Source of the DNA: Mariniphaga sp.
GTDB taxonomy: Bacteria; Bacteroidota; Bacteroidia; Bacteroidales; Prolixibacteraceae
Direction: 5' to 3'
Length of the DNA stretch: 14,244 nt
Assembly (NCBI GenBank): GCA_025363795.1
Contig: JANYLE010000442.1
Coordinates: 1-14,244, forward strand
In this document: positions 1 to 8,045 of the stretch, in pieces
How positions within the stretch are numbered: position 1 is the stretch's first letter
Layout of the letters: the number at the start of each line of letters is the position of its first letter
The notes under the pieces: model-generated
What the model saw: only the letters and a program-made list of their open reading frames with translations
Databases searched by the model: none
What the model was told of the DNA's origin: nothing
Program-made: the position numbers and the translations under genes

Positions 1-1
1 C

Positions 2-1318
2 GTTATTTACCAGTGTGAACCGGGAAACAAAGAAACCAAATGGTTAAAGATTGCCTATAAGAACGGGGAGACCATTAAAGAAGACATAAAACACATAACG
101 GTAGTTGGCGGGAGAATATTTGGTGTAAGCAAGGAAAATTATCTCTACCGTGGAGAGCATCGCAGTGATGGGAATCTTTCTGCCCGGGCAATGGCTATAA
201 AAAGTAATGGAACTACAGCTGTAATCGTTAATGTTGATATTTGCGGACTGACTGACGTTTTTACGGGGCTGATCAAACAGGAGATCTTTCTGAAATACCA
301 TCTGCCTGCAGAAGCGATTTTTATCAATTGCTCACATACCCATTTTGCACCTCTCGCACAGGAATGCCTCACATGGCAGGAACACAGTCAGCTACCAGAT
401 AGCAGTTTTCTCTATTCAACCTTCAAAAACGGGATTGTAAGTGCAATTGAGAAGGCATTGAAGGAAATGGTTTCGGCAGAATTATCATTCGGCAGGGGGA
501 CTACGGATATCGGTTTCAACAGGAGCCTTACAGATCATCCTGAGTTATACGACAATGCGGTTGACGTCATTAAGGTGAATTACACAGGAAAAAATACAGA
601 GAGCTACCTGTTTTTAACGGCCTGCCACCCGGTTTTCAGTACCGCCGGCAAATTGCGTTACACGTTAAGTGCCAATTATCCGGGAGTTACACGTAAATTG
701 GTGGAAGAGCGGACCGGAACCTCCAATTCCCTCTTTTTGCAAGGTACAACAGGAGATATTGATCCCAAAGATAATGGAGAGTATATCACGGGTGAAAAGC
801 TCTCCAACGAGGTGATTACCGTAGCAAACAAGCCGATGACTAAAATAGCGGGACCGATTTCGTGTTACCTCGATACGATTGATATTCCGGTTGTTCCCTG
901 GTCTAAGGAGGAAATTATTGCTTACAGGGCAGAAAATATTGGCAAAACAAGCGATGTTTATGCCGAAAAGAATGTGAAGTGGTGCGATCTGATGTTTAAA
1001 TATTACCGCGAAGGGACAATGCCCAAATCGATGCCTGTCTATATCAATACAATCAATATCGGGAACTGGAAACTCGTGGGATTTTCAAGGGAAACAACCA
1101 CGGGATATGGCTTAGCCGTCAAGAAATTCTGGCCCGATAAACTGATCTCAGTCGCAGGTTATACGAACGATGTTTCGAGTTACCTGCCTACGCACATGCA
1201 TCTTGAGGCGGGCGTATACGAGGGGAAAGATTCCTTTTTCTGGGATGGGATGCCAAATGCTTTTCCAAAAAATGCTGATGAGACCATTCTCTCCAAAATT
1301 AAATCCCTTGAACGCTAA
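2..1318 (+). CDS. Neutral ceramidase-like secreted hydrolase, 5'-truncated by the window edge
   Basis: The frame is open from base 2, so the gene starts before the window; the ATG at 191 is internal, because ceramidase-like sequence (LSARAMAI, then NVDICGL) straddles it. Seen: SHTH at about 332-343, CHPV near 625-635 followed by SANYPG, LFLQGTTGDIDP near 733-768, FSRETTTGYG near 1082-1110 and GYTNDVSSYLPT near 1160-1194. These match in order the neutral/alkaline non-lysosomal ceramidase family (PF04734), where the histidines and the late Glu and Tyr bind zinc. In true ceramidases the loop GDVSP carries the nucleophilic serine; here it reads GDIDP, so ceramide amidase activity is doubtful and the substrate is unknown. 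The first roughly 45 visible residues do not show the usual family N-terminal GxxxxDITP segment. It ends 47 bases before a family-10-like glycosyl hydrolase, probably the same operon. Export is inferred from the family, since the signal peptide would lie outside the window. Confidence 0.8.
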   Translation, partial: VIYQCEPGNKETKWLKIAYKNGETIKEDIKHITVVGGRIFGVSKENYLYRGEHRSDGNLSARAMAIKSNGTTAVIVNVDICGLTDVFTGLIKQEIFLKYHLPAEAIFINCSHTHFAPLAQECLTWQEHSQLPDSSFLYSTFKNGIVSAIEKALKEMVSAELSFGRGTTDIGFNRSLTDHPELYDNAVDVIKVNYTGKNTESYLFLTACHPVFSTAGKLRYTLSANYPGVTRKLVEERTGTSNSLFLQGTTGDIDPKDNGEYITGEKLSNEVITVANKPMTKIAGPISCYLDTIDIPVVPWSKEEIIAYRAENIGKTSDVYAEKNVKWCDLMFKYYREGTMPKSMPVYINTINIGNWKLVGFSRETTTGYGLAVKKFWPDKLISVAGYTNDVSSYLPTHMHLEAGVYEGKDSFFWDGMPNAFPKNADETILSKIKSLER

Positions 1319-1365
1319 GGTGTTGTAAGAATAGATATTAAAGGATTCAATAAAATTTTTGAGTT

Positions 1366-2466
1366 ATGAGAAAACGCGATTTCTTAAAGATTTTTAGTGT
1401 CGGCACCGTAAGTGCGATTGCTTTATCATCTGTTGCCTGGAGCTGTTTGGGTACTGATGGTAAAAAGGGATTGAAAAACTGGGCATGGATTCATCCGGTT
1501 GAATCTTCCGACCCGGCTCATTCCGGGGATGCATGGAAAAAATTATTGACCAACCTTAAGAAATGGGGGATCGATTCGGCACTGATACTCACACAGAATA
1601 ATTCGATCCTTGGAGAGGTACTGCCTATCGCCAAAGAATGTGGCATAGAACTACATGCCTGGATCATTGCCCTGAACTGGCCCGATAAAACCACGATGAA
1701 GGAACACCCTTCATGGTATGTTGTGAATGGCAAAGGGGAATCATGTGTCGATAAACCGGCATATGTGGATGATTATAACTGGTTATGTCCTTCTAATCCT
1801 GAAGTTATCGGATTTATGAAAAAAAGGGTTCAGGAGCTCTGTTCAATTGACGGATTGGCCGGCGTTCACCTTGATTACATCCGCTATCCTGATGTTGTAC
1901 TGGCTCCCGAGCACAAAGCGAAATATAATATTCCGCAGGATGACCTTGTTCATCCCCAGTTTGATTACTGCTACTGTGATGTGTGCCGGTCGCAATTCAA
2001 AAAATTGTCAGGTACCGATCCGTTGACAATGCCGGATCAGGCAACAAATGATGCCTGGCTGAATTTCCGGTTCGATAGTGTTACAAACCTCGTAAATGAG
2101 CTTTATGATACTGTACATAAATCGGGGAAAGTTCTTTCTGCTGCAGTTTTTCCCACGCCCTACTTATCGAAATTCAGGGTAAGGCAGGATTGGGTAAAAT
2201 GGAAACTCGATGATGTAATGACAATGATTTATCACCGGTACGAGCACAAGCCGGTTGAATGGATCGAAACAGCTACACGCGAAGGGGTAGAAGCGCTGGC
2301 CGGCAAAATCCCCTATTACAGTGGATTGCATTTATTCCACCTTACACCAAAGGAGCTTGGTCTTGCCACAAAACTATCGCTGAAAGCCGGTGCCTCGGGA
2401 ATAGTCTTGTTCTCAGGGAATAGGATGAATGAAGATTACTGGAAATACATGGAAAAGGAAATATAA
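1366..2466 (+). CDS. Family-10-like glycosyl hydrolase (GHL10/DUF187), exported
   Basis: 366 residues. The N-terminus has KRDFLK followed by a hydrophobic stretch to about residue 27, a Tat-like or Sec export signal; Cys27 in AWSC could be a weak lipobox. The body fits a TIM-barrel glycosidase of the GHL10 type (PF02638). Visible parts are WAWIHP (39-44), a strand ending in LHAWI (96-100), PSWYVVNGKG (115-124), CPSNPEV (141-147) and the diagnostic GVHLDYIRYPD (166-176), whose Asp is the probable catalytic acid. A three-cysteine CYCDVC cluster (202-207) follows, seen in related Bacteroidota proteins and possibly structural. The family is assigned to breakdown of complex glycans; the actual sugar cannot be read from sequence. 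It lies 47 bases after the ceramidase-like gene and is probably co-transcribed with it. The start is fixed by the export signal. Confidence 0.85.
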   Translation: MRKRDFLKIFSVGTVSAIALSSVAWSCLGTDGKKGLKNWAWIHPVESSDPAHSGDAWKKLLTNLKKWGIDSALILTQNNSILGEVLPIAKECGIELHAWIIALNWPDKTTMKEHPSWYVVNGKGESCVDKPAYVDDYNWLCPSNPEVIGFMKKRVQELCSIDGLAGVHLDYIRYPDVVLAPEHKAKYNIPQDDLVHPQFDYCYCDVCRSQFKKLSGTDPLTMPDQATNDAWLNFRFDSVTNLVNELYDTVHKSGKVLSAAVFPTPYLSKFRVRQDWVKWKLDDVMTMIYHRYEHKPVEWIETATREGVEALAGKIPYYSGLHLFHLTPKELGLATKLSLKAGASGIVLFSGNRMNEDYWKYMEKEI

Positions 2467-2495
2467 CCCAGAAACACATCTGCAGGACTTTTAGT

Positions 2496-2517
2496 GATGC
2501 CTGTCATGACTTGCATC
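2496..2517. repeat. 22-bp imperfect palindrome after the glycosidase gene
   Basis: Arms GATGCCTGTCA and TGACTTGCATC pair at 9 of 11 positions around the perfect centre GTCATGAC, about 30 bases downstream of a stop codon. It has no T-run directly after it, so it is a poor intrinsic terminator. It could be a dimeric regulator site or a 3'-end hairpin. Confidence 0.45.
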
Positions 2518-2810
2518 TATATCTTTACGGGAATCGGTGTATTAATCGTTTAAGGTAAATAAAACTACGCTTCAATGAGCTACCCGTAAATCTGATTTTC
2601 GTGTTTTCTTGGCAGGTTCAGGTGGATCGGGTGAAATACCACTCTTTACAGGAAGTTCAGTGATTAAAATCCAATATGCAGAACAATGGTAATTTCTGCC
2701 CCTCCCCTATTTTTCATTTTGTAATATTTAACTTAAGGTGAACCATAAATTGATTCCGGCAACACTTTGACAGATTGGCAAAGTCGCTTAAATATGGCGG
2801 ATTTAAAAAA

Positions 2811-2818
2811 TAATTTTG
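2811..2818 (+). promoter_or_regulatory. Bacteroidota -7 box (TAATTTTG)
   Basis: TAATTTTG is an exact match to the TANNTTTG -7 consensus of Bacteroidota primary-sigma promoters. It would start transcription near 2825, giving a leader of about 87 bases before the ATG at 2912. I found no TTTG -33 box at the usual distance. Confidence 0.4.
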
Positions 2819-2911
2819 AACCATATATTAATTGTAATTTTAAATATATTTTTTCAACTTTACAGAGATATATTTTTACAGAATGATTATGCAGTTTTAA
2901 ATCTATCCGCC

Positions 2912-3904
2912 ATGAGAAAATTTGTTTTATTATTGCTGTCCCTCAATTTTTATCTTGTTGCATCTTCCCAAGTCATCAAAGGAACTATTCTCGATAAGGA
3001 AACGCATGAAAAGATTTTAGCAGCATATGTCTATTTTAACGGAACATTTGTGGGGACCAGCGCTGATCAAAACGGATATTTTGAGTTGGACATTTCAAAA
3101 AACAGTTCAATGCCATTAACAATAAGCGCGATAGGCTATTATTCTGTTACCCTCTCTGATTTGTCAACGTCAAAACCGGTTCAGGTCTTTATGAAACCGA
3201 AATCCTACGAAATGAATGACGTTGTCGTAAGTGGTAAATCTCTTATAAAACAGAGAAAAGCGAATCTAAGCGTATTCAGATATGCATTTCTTGGATCAAC
3301 AGACAATGCTAATAAATGCGAAATAATTAATGAGGGCGACATTACATTTAACTATAACAAAGACAAAGATACGCTGAAGGCATACGCTTCAAAGCCAATA
3401 ATCATTAACAACAAGGCATTAGGTTACAAAGTCACCTACTACCTTGATGAATTTGAGTTGTACAGAAGAGAAAATAACTCATTCTTTTTTACCGGGAATA
3501 TTATCTTCAACGAGGATCTGACATCTGACATCACACAAAAAAAGTTCTTTGAATCGAACCGGGAAGAGTCCTATTATGGATCAAGAATGCATTTTTTCAG
3601 GGTACTTTGGAAAGGCAATTTAGATTTTAGTGCATTTAAGATCATTGATTCAAACAATATGAAGCTCAGCTATAAGGATATTGTATTCAAGGAAAACAGC
3701 CTTACAAAATATCTCAAATACCCTCAGAAACTGGGGATTTGCTATGATGAAGGTAAACCTTCAAGCTTTATTTCATTTCCCAGGGAGGAGATTTACTTTG
3801 AAGAAAACGGATACTACGATCCAAAGTTGATTGAATGGGAAGGGTTGATGGCACAAAAACGTATTGCCGACTGGTTGCCCTATGAATATTCAATCAAACA
3901 ATAG
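2912..3904 (+). CDS. Carboxypeptidase-regulatory-like domain envelope protein
   Basis: 330 residues from the ATG at 2912. This start is chosen over an in-frame ATG at 2816 because it gives a clean Sec signal peptide (MRKFVLLLLSLNFYLVASSQ). Residues about 20-107 form a CarboxypepD_reg-like beta-sandwich (PF13715 type): VIKGTILDKET, GTSADQNGYFELDI, ISAIGYYS and a closing NDVVVSG. This is the module that begins SusC-like TonB-dependent transporters, but no plug or beta-barrel follows. The remaining 220 or so residues are rich in aromatic and charged residues and I do not recognise a catalytic motif. Stand-alone proteins of this type are common in Bacteroidota and are taken to be periplasmic or outer-membrane-associated, of unknown function. 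The MG2/plug gene starts 27 bases downstream in the same frame, so the two are very likely one transcript. Confidence 0.75.
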   Translation: MRKFVLLLLSLNFYLVASSQVIKGTILDKETHEKILAAYVYFNGTFVGTSADQNGYFELDISKNSSMPLTISAIGYYSVTLSDLSTSKPVQVFMKPKSYEMNDVVVSGKSLIKQRKANLSVFRYAFLGSTDNANKCEIINEGDITFNYNKDKDTLKAYASKPIIINNKALGYKVTYYLDEFELYRRENNSFFFTGNIIFNEDLTSDITQKKFFESNREESYYGSRMHFFRVLWKGNLDFSAFKIIDSNNMKLSYKDIVFKENSLTKYLKYPQKLGICYDEGKPSSFISFPREEIYFEENGYYDPKLIEWEGLMAQKRIADWLPYEYSIKQ

Positions 3905-3931
3905 CAATCTAATCCAATCACTTGTTTAAAT

Positions 3932-6361
3932 ATGACACTATTCAACCTGGTATTAGTGCTGGCCGCATTTGGTCAGCCTAAAGCTGATAGTATCGTCAAA
4001 CCGGGAGTTGCCCCTTCCATTGATGCTCAGCAGATAATGGAGAAAGTTTATATTCATACTGACCGGAACTGTTATTATCCGGGAAATGATATATGGTTCA
4101 AAGCTTATTTAATATCCGGTTCTGACAGAAAACTTTCCAGCCATAGCAATAACCTGCATGTCGAACTGATTTCCCCCAATTCAAAAATCATAATCAGTCG
4201 GGTAATACGCATTGAAAAGGGATTGGGAAACGGAGATATGGAGTTGCCGGGAAACCTTAAACCGGGCCGGTACAGGTTACGGGCCTACACAAATTACATG
4301 CGTAATTTCGGTGATCAATTATTTTTCAACAAGGATATAATTGTTATTAATTCAGCGCTTGTCAAAGAAGAAATTCCGGATGAAAATAAGGTTATAAAAA
4401 ACAAGGTCAATTTAAGCTTCTTCCCCGAAGGGGGTTCCCTGGTTGATAATGTAACCTCGCTTGTAGCGTTTAAAGCTGTTAATGCTTCGGGAACAGGTTC
4501 TAATGTATCCGGAAAGATTTATACATCAACAGGAGAGCTGGTTACAACCTTCAAGTCTGTTCACCTTGGAATGGGATCATTTAATTTCAAACCGATTCCC
4601 GGATTAAGTTACTATTCAGTTGTGAAAGATACGACAGGTACTGAGATTCGGTCTGAACTACCGAAAAGCTTACCGGGTGGAGTCGCTTTAAGTGTTTCAA
4701 TCAATCAAAACAACGAGTTATTGATAACAACCAAAACAAATTCACAAACATTACCGCTTATTCTGGACCGCGACTTGTCACTCACTTTTTCTGCACGAAA
4801 AGTAACACTAAAGACATTGAACTTTAGAATGAAATCCAATACCAATAGCTTTGCGCTACCGATTGATGATTTCCCCGATGGAATTATTAGGATGACGTTA
4901 ACTGCACCTGGGGACCTCCCGCTTTCCGAACGATTGATTTACATTCAAAGAGAGAAGGATTTCGAAGTTAACATTGAGCCGAATAAGGCAGTTTATAAAC
5001 AACGTGATTCAGTTGAAATCAGGCTTTCGTTCCCAACCGGTTCTGACATACGGCAGGATGCATTTCTTTCGTTATCCGCGGCCGAAAAAAGTTCTAATGA
5101 TCATACCGCCCATTATCCTTCAACAATAGCTTCATGGTTTCTTCTTGAGTCAGATATTCGTGGGCCCATCGAAGAACCATCCTGCTATTTCGATCCGTCG
5201 AATCGTGATCGTTTACCTGATCTTGATTTACTCCTGCTCACACAGGGATGGCGCGACTTTAAGTGGAAATATAACCAGGGCTATTTCCCGCCTGAGTCAG
5301 GGTTTACCGTTTCCGGGAGATTAAGGAAATACACCGTTGACAAACTGTTGGAAGCAGATAAGGTGAATATTGCAATCCTTGAAAACAAGAATAGTCTCAC
5401 GACAACTGTTCCGGTCGATTCGGCAGGAAGATTTCGTTTGGACGGGATTGATTTAGACGGAGAAGCCAGTTTGATCGTCAGTGCTATTAATAAAAAAGGT
5501 CGTCCGCAAGGTTTGGTACTTTTAGATTCACTTAACTATATACCCGAGGAAGTTTCCGACTACATGTCCCCGCAAATTGTCCTTTCGGAAGCGGTTGTAT
5601 CGGCATTTAAACAGACGTATGAAATAAAAGAAACTATTGGTAAAAAATATAAATTATCAGATACGATCCACATTGATGAAATAAGTGTAACTGCCGCAAA
5701 ACGCAAGAATTTTCAGACAACCAGGATTGAAAACAGCCGTAACCTATATAATAAACCAGATGCAGAAGTAATAATTACACCTCAGTTTGCAGCCTATAAA
5801 AATGTATTTGAAATTCTAAAAGGGCGTGTCGCCGGAGTTATAGTTGAGGAGGGTAGCCTGGGTTACATTATTAAGATTCGTGGACAGAATTCTTATAGTC
5901 TTACTAACATGCCACTTTTTTTAGTTGATGGAATCGAAAAGACCTATGAAGAGATGATTATGTTGCGGGTCGGTCTTATTGACAGAATTGATGTCTTAAA
6001 GTCTGCCGGGGAGACTGCAATGTTTGGTGTGCGGGGAGCAAACGGCGTGATTGCAGTTATAACAAAAACAGGGGATCAATTACTGCCCAGTCAAAAGGAA
6101 AATCATTCAGCCAATAATAAAATTTCAGGGTATGATGCCGCCCGGATTTTTTATTCGCCAAAACATTCATCTGCCTCCGATAACGAACCAGATTTGAGGA
6201 CAACTCTTTTCTGGGAGCCCAATATTACCTTACAATCAAACCACAATCTATTCCTGAATTATTTCAACGCTGATAATTCTTCTACCATACAGGTTACCCT
6301 TGAAGGGATTACAACAACCGGTATTCCTATAAGTGTCAGGACCGAATACGAAGTCAAATAA
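3932..6361 (+). CDS. MG2 and TonB-plug domain envelope protein without a barrel
   Basis: 809 residues with a short N-terminal hydrophobic export signal (FNLVLVLAAFG). Residues about 37-140 are a macroglobulin MG2-like domain (EKVYIHTDRNCYYPGNDIWF, then LKPGRYRLRAYTNYMR). FFPEGGSLV begins a further sandwich domain. Around 456-530 a carboxypeptidase-regulatory-like fold is visible (FTVSGRLR through AGRFRLDGIDL). Around 603-715 lies a TonB-receptor plug domain (ILKGRVAGV, IKIRGQNS, PLFLVDGIEK, VRGANGVIAVITK). The C-terminus RTTLFWEPN ... LNYFNADNSS is a terminal beta-sandwich typical of this Bacteroidota family. No 22-strand barrel follows the plug, so it cannot itself be a transporter. Family members are annotated as plug-domain or MG2-domain proteins; a role in assembly, anchoring or interaction at the outer membrane is inference. 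Transcription probably comes from the gene just upstream. Confidence 0.85.
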   Translation: MTLFNLVLVLAAFGQPKADSIVKPGVAPSIDAQQIMEKVYIHTDRNCYYPGNDIWFKAYLISGSDRKLSSHSNNLHVELISPNSKIIISRVIRIEKGLGNGDMELPGNLKPGRYRLRAYTNYMRNFGDQLFFNKDIIVINSALVKEEIPDENKVIKNKVNLSFFPEGGSLVDNVTSLVAFKAVNASGTGSNVSGKIYTSTGELVTTFKSVHLGMGSFNFKPIPGLSYYSVVKDTTGTEIRSELPKSLPGGVALSVSINQNNELLITTKTNSQTLPLILDRDLSLTFSARKVTLKTLNFRMKSNTNSFALPIDDFPDGIIRMTLTAPGDLPLSERLIYIQREKDFEVNIEPNKAVYKQRDSVEIRLSFPTGSDIRQDAFLSLSAAEKSSNDHTAHYPSTIASWFLLESDIRGPIEEPSCYFDPSNRDRLPDLDLLLLTQGWRDFKWKYNQGYFPPESGFTVSGRLRKYTVDKLLEADKVNIAILENKNSLTTTVPVDSAGRFRLDGIDLDGEASLIVSAINKKGRPQGLVLLDSLNYIPEEVSDYMSPQIVLSEAVVSAFKQTYEIKETIGKKYKLSDTIHIDEISVTAAKRKNFQTTRIENSRNLYNKPDAEVIITPQFAAYKNVFEILKGRVAGVIVEEGSLGYIIKIRGQNSYSLTNMPLFLVDGIEKTYEEMIMLRVGLIDRIDVLKSAGETAMFGVRGANGVIAVITKTGDQLLPSQKENHSANNKISGYDAARIFYSPKHSSASDNEPDLRTTLFWEPNITLQSNHNLFLNYFNADNSSTIQVTLEGITTTGIPISVRTEYEVK

Positions 6362-6397
6362 AGAAAACCCTGCCCTATCTGCCGGACGAGATGATTC

Positions 6398-6414
6398 TTA
6401 CTGCCGGACAGTAA
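6398..6414 (+). terminator. Small hairpin after the MG2/plug gene, possible 3' end
   Basis: TTACTG (6398-6403), loop CCGGA, CAGTAA (6409-6414): a perfect 6-bp stem with a 5-base loop, 37 bases after the stop codon. No U-run follows immediately; the first T-rich stretch is about 15 bases later. It is a weak terminator candidate or an mRNA 3'-end structure. Confidence 0.3.
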
Positions 6415-6529
6415 TCTGAAAGGAACTTTGTTTTAACGCAATTTTATAAAATTATAAACGGCCCAACATTACACGGATGGAAAATAAGGTTACAAAGTCC
6501 TGTTTCGGTGCTTTATTGACCGAAAAGTG

Positions 6530-6537
6530 TATATTTG
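6530..6537 (+). promoter_or_regulatory. Bacteroidota -7 box (TATATTTG)
   Basis: TATATTTG matches the TANNTTTG consensus exactly and would give a leader of about 150 bases before the ATG at 6692. No clear TTTG -33 element lies at the expected spacing. This is the best promoter candidate for the oxidoreductase gene. Confidence 0.4.
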
Positions 6538-6691
6538 AAGTGCAACATATTGCAAGTTGTTCATCTGATAAAACTTACCATACATATAACAGTAAATCAT
6601 TATAAGGAAAAACTTTGCACGCATTCGATTAACAGTTTTTAATTGCTAAAACCCAAAATATTTACGACCAATAAAACCAAAAACAAAGTAT

Positions 6692-7861
6692 ATGGAATCG
6701 AACAGACGCAATTTTTTGAGGCAGTCTTTTGCCTCAGCTACAGGCCTGGCAGCAGTAAGTCTATTACCGGGCGAACTATTTGGACAAGGCCAAAACAGTA
6801 CAAACCCGATTGAAGAGATAATATTACAACACGAGAAACGCCCGGCTCCCAAAGATTCAATCCGGTTTTCCGTCATTGGAATCAATCACAATCATATTTT
6901 CGGAATGGTTGATTCGCTCATCGCAGGTGGTGGGCAATTGGTTGCTGTATATTCCAAAGAGCCTGAATTGCTGCCTGATTTTACCAAACGCTTTCCAAAC
7001 GTTAAGCTTGCAAAAAGCGAAGCAGAAATTCTTGAAGACAACTCCATTCAGTTGGTAGCCAGCGCTGCCATTCCTGTCGACCGTGCCCCAATTGGAATTC
7101 GCGTCATGAAGTCAGGAAAGGATTATATGACTGACAAACCGGGCATACTGACTTTAGATCAGTTCAAAGAGGTGAAAAAAGTCCAGAAAGAAACGAAACG
7201 TATTTATTCAATCGTTTACAGTGAACGTTTAAGTAATCCGGCGTCGGTGAAGGCAGGAGAACTGATTCTATCCGGAGCTATCGGAAAAGTGGTTCAAACA
7301 CTAGGAATCGGGCCTCACAGAATACGACCAAACACCCGTCCCGATTGGTTCTGGGATCCTGAAAAAGCAGGTGGAATCTTATGTGACATTGGCTCACATC
7401 AGTGTGACCAGTTTCTCTTTTATACGAACTCCAAACAAGCCGAGGTTAGTTTTTCACAGGTAGGAAATTTCAACAACCCTAAATATCCCAAATACTCCGA
7501 TTTTGGTGATATGAGCGTGCGAAGTCCCCACGCGACAGGCTACATTCGTATTGACTGGTTCACACCTGAAGGCCTCGCCACCTGGGGAGATGGCCGAACA
7601 TTTATTTTAGGCACCGAAGGTTATATTGAGATGCGGAAGTATATTGATATTGCCGGCCGTAAAGGGGGGAATCATTTATTCTTGGTTAACCAAAAGGAAA
7701 CAAAGTATTTCGATTGCTCCGAGGTATATATGCCTTATGGCGAACAATTGGTAAGCGATGTTGTCAACCGCACCCAAACAGCCATGTCACAGGATCATTG
7801 CTTTCTTGCAACAGAATTGGCTTTGACCGCTCAAAAGATGGCCTTTAAACTAAATATCTGA
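6692..7861 (+). CDS. Exported Gfo/Idh/MocA family oxidoreductase
   Basis: 389 residues. The N-terminus NRRNFLRQ followed by a hydrophobic stretch is a twin-arginine (Tat) signal, consistent with export of a folded NAD(P)-bound enzyme. The Rossmann half follows: IRFSVIGINHNH (57-68), LVAVYSK, then the family loop DKPG (148-151), equivalent to EKP in characterised members. The C-terminal half has GGILCDIGSHQCDQ (227-240), the conserved Gfo/Idh substrate-site segment with a catalytic-type His. The usual GxGxxG is replaced by GINHNH, seen in many Bacteroidota secreted members. The family acts on sugars, inositols and related glycosides, mostly by NAD(P)-dependent oxidation or redox-neutral chemistry; the substrate here is unknown. 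Its proximity to the glycosidase and ceramidase-like genes suggests a glycoside-catabolic role, but an unrelated gene pair lies between. It is probably transcribed alone, with a structured element after its stop. Confidence 0.88.
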   Translation: MESNRRNFLRQSFASATGLAAVSLLPGELFGQGQNSTNPIEEIILQHEKRPAPKDSIRFSVIGINHNHIFGMVDSLIAGGGQLVAVYSKEPELLPDFTKRFPNVKLAKSEAEILEDNSIQLVASAAIPVDRAPIGIRVMKSGKDYMTDKPGILTLDQFKEVKKVQKETKRIYSIVYSERLSNPASVKAGELILSGAIGKVVQTLGIGPHRIRPNTRPDWFWDPEKAGGILCDIGSHQCDQFLFYTNSKQAEVSFSQVGNFNNPKYPKYSDFGDMSVRSPHATGYIRIDWFTPEGLATWGDGRTFILGTEGYIEMRKYIDIAGRKGGNHLFLVNQKETKYFDCSEVYMPYGEQLVSDVVNRTQTAMSQDHCFLATELALTAQKMAFKLNI

Positions 7862-7904
7862 TTAATAGTTAATACAACAACTTATTTCCTATTGGGAAAA
7901 TCGG

Positions 7905-7973
7905 TCGGTAGAAATGATGTTTAACGAGCTTTGTATTATCCTATGCAGAGCTCACCGGCATTAATTCTACCGA
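7905..7973 (+). terminator. Nested inverted repeat downstream of the oxidoreductase, terminator-like
   Basis: Outer arms TCGGTAGAA (7905-7913) and TTCTACCGA (7965-7973) are perfect 9-bp complements. Inside them GAGCT (7926-7930) and AGCTC (7949-7953) form a second stem. TCTTTTG follows the outer right arm. The two stems together would fold into a long hairpin 43 bases after the stop. It could be a terminator or an mRNA-stabilising or attenuator structure for the hydrolase downstream. Confidence 0.45.
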
Positions 7974-8045
7974 TCTTTTGTTCCTGACAGAACCGGAAAA
8001 CGAAATTTAAATAATAGCCAGGCAATCAGGATTCCTGCCCTTCAA

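Larger units (their letters stand above)
2467..2911. other. Non-coding gap between the glycosidase and the envelope gene pair
   Basis: 445 bases without a supportable gene. The longest start-to-stop frames are short (for example 18 codons from 2497) and resemble no known protein. The gap holds a near-perfect 22-bp palindrome just after the glycosidase stop and a TANNTTTG promoter motif near its end; the rest is featureless AT-rich DNA. An ATG at 2816 is in frame with the next gene, but it lies within that promoter motif and would put 32 residues before a clean signal peptide. Confidence 0.7.
6362..6691. other. Regulatory gap upstream of the Gfo/Idh oxidoreductase
   Basis: 330 bases without a gene. 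From left to right it holds a direct repeat CTGCCGGAC (6379-6387 and 6401-6409, offset 22 bases), a small hairpin using the second copy, an AT-rich middle, and a TANNTTTG motif. Nothing resembles an RNA gene or a known riboswitch by eye. Confidence 0.6.

Noticed and set aside
44..372. Minus-strand frames opposite the ceramidase-like gene
   Set aside because: The + strand frame is continuous and has family motifs; the opposite frames have none.
2497..2553. 18-codon hydrophobic frame after the glycosidase
   Set aside because: Too short, overlaps the palindrome, and shows no start context or similarity.
2816..2911. Upstream extension of the carboxypeptidase-regulatory gene from the ATG at 2816
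   Set aside because: It begins inside a -7 promoter motif and puts 32 residues before a clean signal peptide.
6876..7058. 60-codon + strand frame inside the oxidoreductase
   Set aside because: An out-of-frame shadow of a well-supported gene.
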